Source: an uncultured Acetatifactor sp.
GTDB taxonomy: Bacteria > Bacillota > Clostridia > Lachnospirales > Lachnospiraceae
Assembly: GCA_910584435.1 (NCBI GenBank)
Contig: CAJUAP010000060.1
Coordinates: 1 to 24,309, forward strand
Direction of reading: 5' to 3'
DNA length: 24,309 bases
Within the stretch, counting starts at the first letter, position 1, and each line of letters begins with the position of its first letter. Shown piece by piece: positions 13,605 to 21,810 of the stretch. The notes under the pieces are model-generated. The model was not told the DNA's origin. It searched no databases and saw only the letters and a list, made by a program, of their open reading frames with translations. A program made the translations under genes and the position numbers.

Positions 13605-14693
13605 ATGAAAAAGTTAAACTATTTGTTTGTATGCCTTGTTACCCTTTACGTGGCGGGAATGTACCGCTATCTGCCGCTGATGGCTCTGGCTGTTTTGGGG
13701 TTAGTTTTTCTGGCAGTTTCCTGTGGAATGTCACATTATTTTCGCAGGAATCTGTCAGTCAGGGCAATGCGGCATAGTGATTCGGTGCAGGTTATGACCC
13801 CGTTGTGCTGCAGCGTGGAGGTCCGTAACAGGGGAAAGCTGCCCATAAACCTTTTCAGAATCAGAGTTTTATCCGATTACGGGCCGGGGACGGGTCAGGA
13901 GAAAAAGTACATCTACAGTGACAGTGAATGCGGTGAGGATATGCTCATATTTGAACTGAAGGGGGATTTCTGCGGGATGATGCATTTGTATATGGATCGT
14001 CTGCAGGTATATGATTATATGTCATTGTTTTCCGCATCAAAGAAATTAAGGGAGGAAGTGAAGATAGCAGTCTTCCCCCAGGAGAGGGCGCTTCATATTG
14101 AGCTGCCCTCTCTTTGCTGTCAGGCATACGAATATCCCAGGGAGGTTGTGCCGGCAGACGGAGCAGAAGCACATAGCGAGGTCAGGCAGCTGCGTGAATA
14201 TCATGCAGAAGATTCAAAACGCCATATTCACTGGAACCAAAGCGCCAGGATGGAACGGCTTATGGTGAAGGAGTATGAGAAGGAATCGGACATGAGGGTT
14301 TCGCTGCACCTGGAACTGGACGGCATGGGAACGGCAGAGGTTGGAAGAAAGAGCAGATTTTATGAACTCCTGTCTGCATTGGTGCTGGGGCTGCTGCAAA
14401 AGGCTGCAGTGGTCAATGTATTCTGGTATGACGGACAGCAGAAATGCCCGGTGGGAAAAGAGGTATCCGATGGGGAGCAGTGCAGGGATGTGCTGTCTGC
14501 ACTGTACAAAATGGAAGAGAATCCAGGAAACAGAATACCTGCTCTTGAAATTTATGAGCCGGGAAAAGATTTGTGCGGATATTTTAAACTGGATCTGGAA
14601 TTAAAATGGTATTGGGAGGATGTTCTGATCTACCAGTTTTCTTCCGGGAAAACCTTGTATGACGAAATTATGTATAAAACGTTTGTGGTCTGA
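13605..14693 (+). CDS. DUF58 membrane protein (MoxR operon partner)
   Basis: A 362-residue protein. Two N-terminal hydrophobic helices (about 5-20 and 23-42), a beta-rich extracytoplasmic-like part (50-160), and the DUF58 signature at 193-225: VRQLREYHAEDSKRHIHWNQ followed by SARMERLMVKEYE. The RIHW-SAR element is characteristic of DUF58/VWA-like proteins that pair with MoxR ATPases. Its usual PGD is AED here. The ribosome site GGGGGAA lies in the end of the MoxR gene, 7 nt before the ATG. The stop codon nearly touches the transglutaminase frame. The precise biochemical role is not known. Confidence 0.88.
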   Translation: MKKLNYLFVCLVTLYVAGMYRYLPLMALAVLGLVFLAVSCGMSHYFRRNLSVRAMRHSDSVQVMTPLCCSVEVRNRGKLPINLFRIRVLSDYGPGTGQEKKYIYSDSECGEDMLIFELKGDFCGMMHLYMDRLQVYDYMSLFSASKKLREEVKIAVFPQERALHIELPSLCCQAYEYPREVVPADGAEAHSEVRQLREYHAEDSKRHIHWNQSARMERLMVKEYEKESDMRVSLHLELDGMGTAEVGRKSRFYELLSALVLGLLQKAAVVNVFWYDGQQKCPVGKEVSDGEQCRDVLSALYKMEENPGNRIPALEIYEPGKDLCGYFKLDLELKWYWEDVLIYQFSSGKTLYDEIMYKTFVV

Positions 14694-14734
14694 TGTATGA
14701 AGAAAATTCCATGCAGAAGGGAGGTGGTGGGGAT

Positions 14735-17050
14735 ATGAATGGCATTCATATCGGACTGAAGTCTGCGGAAGCGGAGGACAGCACAAGGCATCCGGTAACG
14801 GAGTATGTGTTTCTGGCGGCGGGCGTATTCGGATTCCTGCTGTTTTTTCAATCCATAGAAGGAATTACTTTTTCATCATGGGCGGTATATCCTCTGGCTG
14901 CCGTTATGTGCGGCATTGCCTGGATTCTGTCCTGTAGAAGAAGGAAAGCTTTTTTTCTGTTTGCATCTGCCTGTATTGCGGTTTGCATTGTGGCTGTCTT
15001 CCGGATGGAGGATGTGTTCCGAAGGCAGATTGGATATATTATAAACTGTGTCACGGAGGGGAGCGCTGCGGAGACTATACCGGTTACGGAGACGGCGCTT
15101 CTGGCTGCAATGCTCCTTGTCCTTTTTATTGTATTGTCAGAGATTCTGCTGAAGAGCCATGAAGTATTGTTTGTACTGATAATGCTTCTTATTCTGGCAT
15201 CGCCTGTCATGGGAATCAAAGCAGGATTTGGTGCAATCCTGCTGCTTGCTTTGTTTCTGTTTACTTTTGGTGTGATACAGGAGGATTTGCCTTTTGGGGT
15301 GAAAGAAAAATCCGAGGCAATCAAAAAAGGACATCTGCAGGCCAGGAGCGGTACCATCGTGGGAGTGATTCTGCTGGGTCTCATTCCGGTGATAGTCCCG
15401 ATGCTCCTGGTCTGTTCCGAAGGGGCTTATCATTGTGTCTATACCATAGAAGGACAGGTGCACATATCATTTCGGCAGTTACTCGGCCGGGCGGCGGAAC
15501 CGGTAACCGGAGGAAGAATCAGCAGGGGGAATAATTATCCCACGGGGACGGTGCATTTGAGGCTGGAGGCAAGCGAGAAGCCCGGTGAAACATTGTATCT
15601 TCGCGGATTTTCGGGAGGCGAATATGTCGGAGGCGGCTGGAGGAGCGCCGATGACGATATACTGCTGACGGATATTATGATACAGCAGAGCTGGGAAGAC
15701 ATGGCGGATGTGATGGATACCAGATTCAAAGGAATGTATTTTATCATGAATGCCAATATGCAGACAGAGCATCCTCCTCACGCTATTTCTCTGAAACTGT
15801 GGCATTCCGGAGGGGAGTATAATAATATGTATGTTCCTTATTACAGCCAGCGCTCCAGGATTTATTATCATGAACAGCTTGAGGATATATGGCATGATTA
15901 TGGGTTTGGCAATACCAGAGAAGGGTATCTTTATCAGTACTATGAGCAGTCTGATATGAATATCGACTGGGACAATGTAGCTACCACTTTCTGGTTTGAG
16001 CGCGATTGGTTCATGGAAATGCAGGAGGCATATATGAAGGAAATCCAAACCGTCTACACCAGAGTTCCAACGGGAATACTGCCCCGCCTGACAGAGATGT
16101 GCAGGGCTCATCCCATGGAGGGGCTGGATGAGATCACTTCTTTTATTCTTCATACCCTGGACAGTAATGCCGTTTATACCTTGACGCCCGGATGGGCGCC
16201 GCAGAATGAAGATATTGTGGAGTATTTCCTGTTCAAAGGAGGAAGAGGATATTGTGAGCATTTTGCCGCTGCGGCAACCCTGATGTACCGCCTCTATGGC
16301 ATTCCTGCCAGATATGCTGCGGGATACATGGTATTGCCGGAGGATTTTACGGAGCAGGAACAGGGGGTCTGGACGGCATCTGTAACTGATGAGGACGCAC
16401 ATGCATGGACGGAGATTTTCCTGGCCGATTACGGTTGGACGCCTGTGGAAGTGACGCTTGCCGGGGGCGGGGAAATCAGCGCCGTCTATCCGGGGTTTGA
16501 CACGGAAGCTTTGGTACAGAGAGGATATTATGACTGGGAGGCAGAGGAAGCCGGTATACCGGAAGAAGCCGGGCATAAGGCACAGGGCAGCAGATCTTAC
16601 TGGTGGGAGGATCTGGATTTTGAGTTTGTGTCTGAAGAAAATAGGCAGTGGTTTTATGCACTTGGGATATGTGTGCTCTACTCGCTGTGTATGCTGCCGT
16701 TTTTCTTTGATTACAGGAGGCTTAGAAGGATCAGGAAGCTGGAACAGGCGGGATGCAGAAGTGTGTTTTCCAGGCTGCTGCAGATGCTGCAGTTTGGAGG
16801 GATTCTGAAGGAATATGACGGTACAGAAGAAGATTTTGCCGCTGCACTGGGGCAGGCGCTTCCGGTGCCGATGGAGGACATTGCAAGGATGCAGGCCATT
16901 GTAAGCCAGGCAGCATTCGGCATCAAGGAAACGGAGCAGCAGGAAGAAGAATATGTGAGAAGCATGTATCTGCGGCTGGCGAGAGCAGTATACGGAACCT
17001 TAAAAGGGCATAAGAAGATTATTTTCCGATATTGGAAGGCATTTTATTAG
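14735..17050 (+). CDS. Membrane transglutaminase-like cysteine protein (MoxR/DUF58 operon)
   Basis: A 771-residue membrane protein. Five or more N-terminal hydrophobic helices in the first 230 residues, a large extracytoplasmic part with a transglutaminase-like core, one transmembrane helix near 630-650 (WFYALGICVLYSLCMLPFFF), and a cytoplasmic tail. The papain-like core has Cys507 in GRGYCEHFAAAATLMYRL and His556 in DAHAWTEIF; the third residue of the triad is Glu572 (GWTPVEVT) where Asp is usual. Substrates are unknown, possibly cell-wall or secreted proteins. Start: the frame opens at 14693 overlapping the DUF58 stop, but GGGAGGTGG (14720-14728) lies inside that extension and fits ATG 14735. 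Confidence 0.9.
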   Translation: MNGIHIGLKSAEAEDSTRHPVTEYVFLAAGVFGFLLFFQSIEGITFSSWAVYPLAAVMCGIAWILSCRRRKAFFLFASACIAVCIVAVFRMEDVFRRQIGYIINCVTEGSAAETIPVTETALLAAMLLVLFIVLSEILLKSHEVLFVLIMLLILASPVMGIKAGFGAILLLALFLFTFGVIQEDLPFGVKEKSEAIKKGHLQARSGTIVGVILLGLIPVIVPMLLVCSEGAYHCVYTIEGQVHISFRQLLGRAAEPVTGGRISRGNNYPTGTVHLRLEASEKPGETLYLRGFSGGEYVGGGWRSADDDILLTDIMIQQSWEDMADVMDTRFKGMYFIMNANMQTEHPPHAISLKLWHSGGEYNNMYVPYYSQRSRIYYHEQLEDIWHDYGFGNTREGYLYQYYEQSDMNIDWDNVATTFWFERDWFMEMQEAYMKEIQTVYTRVPTGILPRLTEMCRAHPMEGLDEITSFILHTLDSNAVYTLTPGWAPQNEDIVEYFLFKGGRGYCEHFAAAATLMYRLYGIPARYAAGYMVLPEDFTEQEQGVWTASVTDEDAHAWTEIFLADYGWTPVEVTLAGGGEISAVYPGFDTEALVQRGYYDWEAEEAGIPEEAGHKAQGSRSYWWEDLDFEFVSEENRQWFYALGICVLYSLCMLPFFFDYRRLRRIRKLEQAGCRSVFSRLLQMLQFGGILKEYDGTEEDFAAALGQALPVPMEDIARMQAIVSQAAFGIKETEQQEEEYVRSMYLRLARAVYGTLKGHKKIIFRYWKAFY

Positions 17051-17058
17051 GAGGGTGT

Positions 17059-17205
17059 ATGAGTGTGGATGGAAAGCCGGGCGGTGCTGTGAAAGGAAGA
17101 GAAGAACCATATTTTGAAAATGATTTGTGTGTGGGGAATGGAAAGCGGGCAGTGTGGGCAACCTTTCTTAAGGAACTATTACAAAAATTGCGAAATAACT
17201 TCTGA
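17059..17205 (+). CDS. Small ORF, 48 residues, unknown function
   Basis: Begins MSVDGKPGGAVKGREEPYFE and ends VWATFLKELLQKLRNNF. An excellent AGGAGGG site starts right at the stop codon of the transglutaminase gene, 4 nt before the ATG. The C-terminal 16 residues could form an amphipathic helix. No family is recognised. It may be a real small protein translated at the end of the MoxR operon. The first part looks low in structure, so a chance ORF behind a good ribosome site is possible. Its last codons overlap one arm of an inverted repeat (17191-17247). Confidence 0.4.
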   Translation: MSVDGKPGGAVKGREEPYFENDLCVGNGKRAVWATFLKELLQKLRNNF

Positions 17206-17247
17206 ATCTTTCGGTTTTCGGAGCATTGCAATCCACGGGTTATTTCG
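17191..17247 (+). promoter_or_regulatory. Long-loop inverted repeat before the DUF3006-like gene
   Basis: CGAAATAAC (17191-17199) and GTTATTTCG (17239-17247) are perfect 9-bp arms separated by 39 nt, ending 40 nt before the TTG start at 17287. No T run follows, so it is not a terminator. It could be a leader structure or a protein-binding site. Confidence 0.35.
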
Positions 17248-17286
17248 GCACAGTTTCTGAGAAGATTGAGAAAAGAGGTGATTACA

Positions 17287-17460
17287 TTGAACAGATTTGA
17301 ATATATTGTTGTGGAGATTGACGGTGATTATGCACATCTAAAACGCACAGATGAAGAGTCGGAGGAATTGAAGCTGGTGGCCAGGGCGCTGCTTCCGCCT
17401 GAGATTGCCGAGGGGACAAAGTTGCTTTATGAGTGGATGAGTTACAGTGTGTTGGAGTGA
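17287..17460 (+). CDS. DUF3006-like small protein
   Basis: A 57-residue protein: MNRFEYIVVEIDGDYAHLKR, then ESEELKLVARALLPPEIAEG and TKLLYEWMSYSVLE. The pattern 'IDGDYAxL ... LP ... EG' is that of the short DUF3006 proteins, thought to form a small beta fold. It is of unknown function. The start is TTG 17287, chosen because AGAGGTG lies 6 nt upstream; the frame extends to 17266 without a ribosome site. The stop is 3 nt before the GT8 gene, so the two are probably co-translated. Confidence 0.65.
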   Translation: MNRFEYIVVEIDGDYAHLKRTDEESEELKLVARALLPPEIAEGTKLLYEWMSYSVLE

Positions 17461-17463
17461 GAA

Positions 17464-18300
17464 ATGGTAGAGATACTTTTGTGCGGGAACAGGAAAGTAT
17501 TTGACGGGGCCTTAACCCAGTTGATCTCTATGGCCAACAGGACGGAGGAAGTTCTTCATGTACATTTGATGACAATGGATTTGAGCGGACTGAATCCCGA
17601 TTATGTCTGTATGACCGGGGAACAGATCTCGCTTTTGAATCAGGTGGTTCGGAAGAAGAATCCTGACAGCCGGGTGGAGCGGCTGGATGTGACAGAATGG
17701 TACGAGAGGGAATTCGGGGGATGCATCAATGAAGGAACTTATTGTACGCCTTATACATTGCTTCGGCTTCTGGCGGACAGAATACCCCAGGTGCCCGATA
17801 AATTACTTTATCTGGATATCGACATCATGATTGCGGATGACATCAGGAAGCTTTATGACATTGACATCTCGGATTATGAATATGCGGCGGTGAAGGAGAA
17901 ATACGGGTGCTGGCTGATACGGCCGGATTATTTCAACGCGGGAATGCTGTTGTTTAATATGGTGGAAATTCGGAAAACGGGCCTGCTTGTAAGGGCCAGG
18001 GAGCTGATACGCAAAAAGAAGCTGTTGTTTGCCGACCAGTCGGCACTCTATCAGTGCAGTGCCAGGAAGCTGCTGCTTCCAAGAAGATATAATGAACAGT
18101 CAAGATTTGACAGGAAGGATACGGTAGTGTGCCATTTTTGTAAAAGGCTGATGTTCCGGCCTTATCCCCATACGGAGAATTACAAGCAATGGCAGGTGGA
18201 AGAAATCCATAGGCACCTTCATTGTCATGCTTTTGACCGGGATCTGGAGGAATATCGGATTTGGAAGCAGGAGATGGGGAAAAACAGAATCCCAGTGTAA
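17464..18300 (+). CDS. Glycosyltransferase family 8 protein (divergent N-terminus)
   Basis: A 278-residue retaining glycosyltransferase. Metal/nucleotide-sugar site DxD at Asp118-x-Asp120 in KLLYLDIDIMIADDI, then YFNAGMLLFNM and the DQSALYQ helix, all GT8 landmarks; near the C-terminus VVCHFCKRLMFRPYP replaces the usual H-x-x-G-x-x-KPW. The N-terminus (MVEILLCGNRKVFDGALTQL) lacks the family's usual A-D-D-N-Y segment. It is probably cytoplasmic (no signal or membrane helix), using a UDP-sugar. It sits before a second GT8 gene and two PlsC-like genes; joint action on a glycolipid or surface polymer is an inference from context. Confidence 0.88.
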   Translation: MVEILLCGNRKVFDGALTQLISMANRTEEVLHVHLMTMDLSGLNPDYVCMTGEQISLLNQVVRKKNPDSRVERLDVTEWYEREFGGCINEGTYCTPYTLLRLLADRIPQVPDKLLYLDIDIMIADDIRKLYDIDISDYEYAAVKEKYGCWLIRPDYFNAGMLLFNMVEIRKTGLLVRARELIRKKKLLFADQSALYQCSARKLLLPRRYNEQSRFDRKDTVVCHFCKRLMFRPYPHTENYKQWQVEEIHRHLHCHAFDRDLEEYRIWKQEMGKNRIPV

Positions 18301-18315
18301 AGGAGAGGCTTGGGT

Positions 18316-19230
18316 ATGAATGTGGAGAAGGGAAAGGAGATTCCTGTTTTCTTTGCGGTAGATGATAGTTATTGTCCTTTTCTGGCGGTGGCATTACAGT
18401 CGCTGACAGATAATGCATCGGAAGAGAACATGTACGCCATCAGGGTGTTGTACACTGATATTTCTATGGATAATCAGAGACAGCTCCTGCAGTATGAGAA
18501 AAGTAATGTGAGAATTACGTTTGATAATTTGAGCAGTCATATTGAGAAGATAGAAGATAAACTGTTTACAAGAGATTATTATTCCAAGACAACATATTTC
18601 AGGTTGTTTATTCCCGATTTGTATCCTCAGTACGATAAGGCGCTGTACCTTGACAGCGATATTGTAATATTGGATGATATTGCCGAATTATATGGGATAA
18701 ATCTGGGGAATGCTCTGGTGGGAGCAGCGCCTGATGATGTGATTCAGCGCAATGAAGCATTTCGGGAATATGCGGAAAAGGTAGTAGGGGTCTCCGATTA
18801 CCGCGGATATTTTAATGCGGGGATTCTCCTGATGAATCTAAAAGAACTGCGCAGATTTCAATTTGAAGAGAAATTTCTTCATGCCCTGGAGCAAGTCCGT
18901 TTTAAGGTGGCGCAGGATCAGGATTATCTGAACAGGCTGTGCAGGGGAAGAGTTAAAATGTTTGGCCGCGTGTGGAACAGAATGCCCATTCCTGATTCTG
19001 GTATCAGAAATGAGGATGTAAAATTAGTCCATTATAATCTTGCCTTCAAGCCGTGGCATTTTGAGAATATTTTGTATCAGGATTTCTTCTGGAGGTATGC
19101 CAGGAGAACAAAATATTTTGATAAGATACGGAAAATCAGGGAAGACTATACGGAGACAGAACGTTTCAGGGACAATCAGAGACATGAAATGCTGATTCGG
19201 CTGGCGAAGGCAGAAGCGGATGAAGTGTAA
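18316..19230 (+). CDS. Glycosyltransferase family 8 protein
   Basis: A 304-residue canonical GT8 enzyme: IPVFFAVDDSYCPFLAVALQ at the N-terminus, DxD at Asp113-x-Asp115 (ALYLDSDIVILDDI), GYFNAGILLMNL, QDQDYLNRL, and HYNLAFKPWH near the C-terminus. This is the general layout of LgtC/GspA-type galactosyl- or glucosyltransferases. The start ATG 18316 is 7 nt after AGGAGAGG; the TTG at 18310 is too close. It is separated from the previous GT8 gene by 15 nt, so it is likely in the same transcript. The two GT8 proteins are only distantly alike, so they probably add different sugars or act on different acceptors. Confidence 0.92.
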   Translation: MNVEKGKEIPVFFAVDDSYCPFLAVALQSLTDNASEENMYAIRVLYTDISMDNQRQLLQYEKSNVRITFDNLSSHIEKIEDKLFTRDYYSKTTYFRLFIPDLYPQYDKALYLDSDIVILDDIAELYGINLGNALVGAAPDDVIQRNEAFREYAEKVVGVSDYRGYFNAGILLMNLKELRRFQFEEKFLHALEQVRFKVAQDQDYLNRLCRGRVKMFGRVWNRMPIPDSGIRNEDVKLVHYNLAFKPWHFENILYQDFFWRYARRTKYFDKIRKIREDYTETERFRDNQRHEMLIRLAKAEADEV

Positions 19231-19383
19231 CAGTCTGATGACCTGTCTGAACTGTTATGATGAAGCATCGGTATGACCGGTAACAGGCCATGATAAGGAT
19301 TGAAGTTATTCTAAGACAGACCGGAATAGACTGAAATAGATGGAATAGTTAGAAATAGGTAAGTGGAATATGAGGGGAAGACT

Positions 19384-20433
19384 ATGGGAAAAACAGGGGC
19401 GGGGAGCGGCTGGTATGTGGTACGGCAGGGAGGAAATGAGGCGGAGGAACTTACGGTAAAACAGGGAAAAGATGAGGCAGAGGAATTTACGGCAAAGCGG
19501 GAAGAAAAGAATTCTGTGCGGAAAAGGTCCATGAGGCAGCAGACAGAGAGGAATTCAGGGCAGGATAAGCGTATGGCGCGGCAGCCGGTTCAGGATTCGG
19601 AACGTTTGGAAGTGCTTCGGCGTATTTGTCTGTTGGAACAGGAGGGGAAATTTGACATAGATGCAGAGGATGATCCTCCCACAATTCCTCTTCGTCCTGA
19701 TAAAATTGACTACTTGCGGACAAAGCCTATAAGTCGTCTCAAGTCGAAAGCAGCTTATACGGCAGCCGATTGGTTTGTGCATTCCCTGATCAGGCAGAAG
19801 AAACTGGTCATCAGGCAGGTATTGGGCATGGAGAACCTGAATGCTGTGGAAAGCGGCGCTGTGCTTACATGCAATCACTTTCATCCTTATGATTGTCTTA
19901 CTGTGGAATATCTCTTCCGGCATTCGGCACATAGAAGGAACAAGCAGCTTTTTAAGGTGATCAGAGAGGGAAATTATACGAATTTTCCGGGATTTTACGG
20001 TCTGCTCTTCCGAAATTGCAATACACTTCCTTTGAGTCAGACAAAGGAGACTATGTGCCGGTTCCTGAAGGCGGTGGATACCATACTCACAAGAGGGGAT
20101 TTTATCTTAATATATCCGGAACAGAGTATGTGGTGGAATTACAGGAAGCCCAAGCCATTGAAAAACGGCGCATATAAATTTGCGGTCAAAAATCATGTGC
20201 CTGTGGTACCTCTTTTTATTGCCATGGAAGATAGCGGCAGAATTGGAGAGGACGGCTTCCCTGTTCAGGAGTATACCGTATTTATCAAAGAGCCGATTTA
20301 TCCTCCGGCGGATCTTGCTGTGCGTGAACAGGTGCAGGCTATGAAAGATAAAAATGCCGGAATATGGAAACAGATTTATGAGGAATTTTACAGGCGTCCT
20401 CTGGTCTATTCTGTTTCACGGGACTATGTGTAA
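19384..20433 (+). CDS. PlsC-like 1-acyl-glycerol-3-phosphate acyltransferase with charged N-terminal extension
   Basis: A 349-residue protein. The first 65 residues are hydrophilic and Glu/Lys/Arg/Gln rich (for example EEFTAKREEKNSVRKRSMRQ) and not part of the enzyme fold. The acyltransferase domain starts near residue 115: HX4D catalytic motif His165-Asp170 (CNHFHPYD), the substrate loop EGNYTNFPGFYGLLFRNC, and YPEQSMWWN in the place of the EGTRS motif. No strong membrane helix, suggesting peripheral membrane binding. ATG 19384 has GAGGGGAAG just upstream; a GTG at 19363 is less likely. The likely reaction is acyl transfer to lysophosphatidate or a related acceptor. Its setting next to GT8 genes allows a role in acylated glycan or glycolipid synthesis. 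Confidence 0.85.
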   Translation: MGKTGAGSGWYVVRQGGNEAEELTVKQGKDEAEEFTAKREEKNSVRKRSMRQQTERNSGQDKRMARQPVQDSERLEVLRRICLLEQEGKFDIDAEDDPPTIPLRPDKIDYLRTKPISRLKSKAAYTAADWFVHSLIRQKKLVIRQVLGMENLNAVESGAVLTCNHFHPYDCLTVEYLFRHSAHRRNKQLFKVIREGNYTNFPGFYGLLFRNCNTLPLSQTKETMCRFLKAVDTILTRGDFILIYPEQSMWWNYRKPKPLKNGAYKFAVKNHVPVVPLFIAMEDSGRIGEDGFPVQEYTVFIKEPIYPPADLAVREQVQAMKDKNAGIWKQIYEEFYRRPLVYSVSRDYV

Positions 20434-20442
20434 GAGAATCAG

Positions 20443-20476
20443 CATAACAGTTCAGACTGATCACTGAACTGTTATG
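20443..20476. repeat. Perfect 13-bp inverted repeat after the first plsC-like gene
   Basis: CATAACAGTTCAG (20443-20455) and its exact reverse complement (20464-20476) flank an 8-nt loop. No T run follows on either strand, so it is not a standard terminator. The right arm shares CTGAACTGTT with related words at 19248-19257 and 20579-20588 in the neighbouring spacers. Confidence 0.75.
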
Positions 20477-20684
20477 TGGATGCACATAAAATGTAACAGC
20501 ATGCGTTTTGGCGCATGCAAAACTGCAAGGCAGCACACCGGTTTTGGATTGCAATTTTGACTTCGCAGCAGGGGCTGTCTGAACTGTTGCGAATCAACGG
20601 CAAATGGTATGAAAAATGATTCTTTGAGAATGGCACAGGGAGGAAGAACGCATCAGACTTCATAGAGAAGAGAATAAGAAAATA

Positions 20685-21437
20685 GTGTATTATACGGACG
20701 AGCGCAATGATGAATTTTCCAGGGCAAAGATTGTGCCAAGGGTGATTGATGGAAGTTATGTGTATTTTCATGGACGCATATGGGATCTGCTGTCCCTTCT
20801 GGTGCAGAATGTATTGAGTATGCCGGTAAAACTGTTATATTCTCATATGAAATTCCGGATCAGGTATATAGGAAGGGAGAAGCTGCGGCTCTGTAAGGAC
20901 ATGGGATATTTCATGTATGTGAATCATACCCAGCCCTTTGGAGATACTTTGATTCCCAGTCTTGCCAATTATCCTAAGCGTAATTTCTTCATTGTCAGTC
21001 CGGAGAATGTGTCAATGCCGGGACTTGGCAGCCTTGTGAGATTACTGGGAGCAATACCTGTTCCCTGTGATTTCTGTGGAATGAAGCATTTTATGCAGCT
21101 GATAGAACGGATAATACAAAGCAATCATTCCATTACCATTTATCCTGAGGCTCATATCTGGCCCTACGATACCCATATCCGTCCTTTTGGGGCGGTTTCT
21201 TTCCGGTATCCGGTTATGTTTTCCAAGCCGGCGTATGTACTGACCAATACTTATCATCGGCGGGGATGGCGGGGAGAAAAAGTAAAAATGATCACTTATA
21301 TTGATGGTCCTTTTTATCCGGATGAGGCTCTGAAGTTCAAAGACAGGCAGCAGGATTTAAGAGATAAAGTATATGAGTGTATGCGGAATAGGAGTCTGGA
21401 GAATAGTTTTTCTTATATTGAGTATAGAAAGAGATGA
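20685..21437 (+). CDS. PlsC-like acyltransferase, second copy
   Basis: A 250-residue protein with an acyltransferase fold: YFMYVNHTQPFGD (His81, Asp87), then FIVSPENVSMPGLGSLVRLL, and ITIYPEAHIWPYD in the place of the PEGTRS motif. The spacing is His-X5-Asp and not the classical His-X4-Asp. An N-terminal hydrophobic stretch (about 33-52) may anchor it to the membrane. The start is uncertain. GTG 20685 has no good ribosome site. The frame is open back to about 20627, and a GGGAGG sits at 20639-20644, but no ATG/GTG/TTG is suitably spaced there. It is similar in role to the gene at 19384 but only distantly related. Confidence 0.75.
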   Translation: MYYTDERNDEFSRAKIVPRVIDGSYVYFHGRIWDLLSLLVQNVLSMPVKLLYSHMKFRIRYIGREKLRLCKDMGYFMYVNHTQPFGDTLIPSLANYPKRNFFIVSPENVSMPGLGSLVRLLGAIPVPCDFCGMKHFMQLIERIIQSNHSITIYPEAHIWPYDTHIRPFGAVSFRYPVMFSKPAYVLTNTYHRRGWRGEKVKMITYIDGPFYPDEALKFKDRQQDLRDKVYECMRNRSLENSFSYIEYRKR

Positions 21438-21810
21438 TTTGCCCATGTGAACAGTGAAAGCCCAATATTTGAGAAGAGTACCCCAGATAGAAAATCAGAA
21501 TCTTAAAATTCTGTCATTTTTGCGTACTTTCGCTTACCCAAAGAGTCCGCTGCCGACATCATAACAACCTTTTTCCGGCATTGCGGATGTTGTTCTTTCA
21601 GCTGCCGGTTCGGAACATGCGGCGCCGGCGGTCTGTCTCTTGTTTTCGTTTTCCTGCTTCTATACCATGTATGAGTATTTGGGCAGGAAACCATATGTCC
21701 TGCCGGATCTGCAGCTTTCTTTGATTTGCTTCATAAACGATTTCTATTTTTCTGCATATAATTTATCATAGTAAATTCATCATTATTCAATATGAATGAG
21801 GTGGATATAA
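21438..21810. other. 373-bp intergenic region without a convincing gene
   Basis: It contains weak hairpins (CAGAAT/ATTCTG near 21496-21514, followed by a short T run at 21517-21521; GGCAGGA/TCCTGCC at 21682-21704) and an AT-rich end leading to the collagen-like gene. A - strand frame of 63 codons (21694-21503) has no clear ribosome site or recognisable product. The region may be decayed sequence. Confidence 0.5.
21755..21762 (+). promoter_or_regulatory. Possible -10 box of the collagen-like gene
   Basis: CATATAAT lies 48 bp before the GTG start. It contains TATAAT, but no good -35 box is found at 16-18 bp. The octamer also resembles the -10 of sporulation sigma-E promoters, with ATAAA at 21733-21737 as a poor upstream element. 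A spore-coat role would fit, but this is only suggestive. Confidence 0.35.

Noticed and set aside
15479..16576. 365-codon - strand open frame
   Set aside because: Antisense to the transglutaminase-like gene; no ribosome site and no recognisable domain.
20443..20476. Perfect inverted repeat as a terminator of the first plsC-like gene
   Set aside because: No T run follows on either strand, so it is listed as an inverted repeat only.
21503..21694. 63-codon - strand ORF in the spacer before the collagen-like gene
   Set aside because: No convincing ribosome site, a composition unlike a folded protein, and no recognised family. It could be part of a dispersed repeat, but this cannot be tested here.
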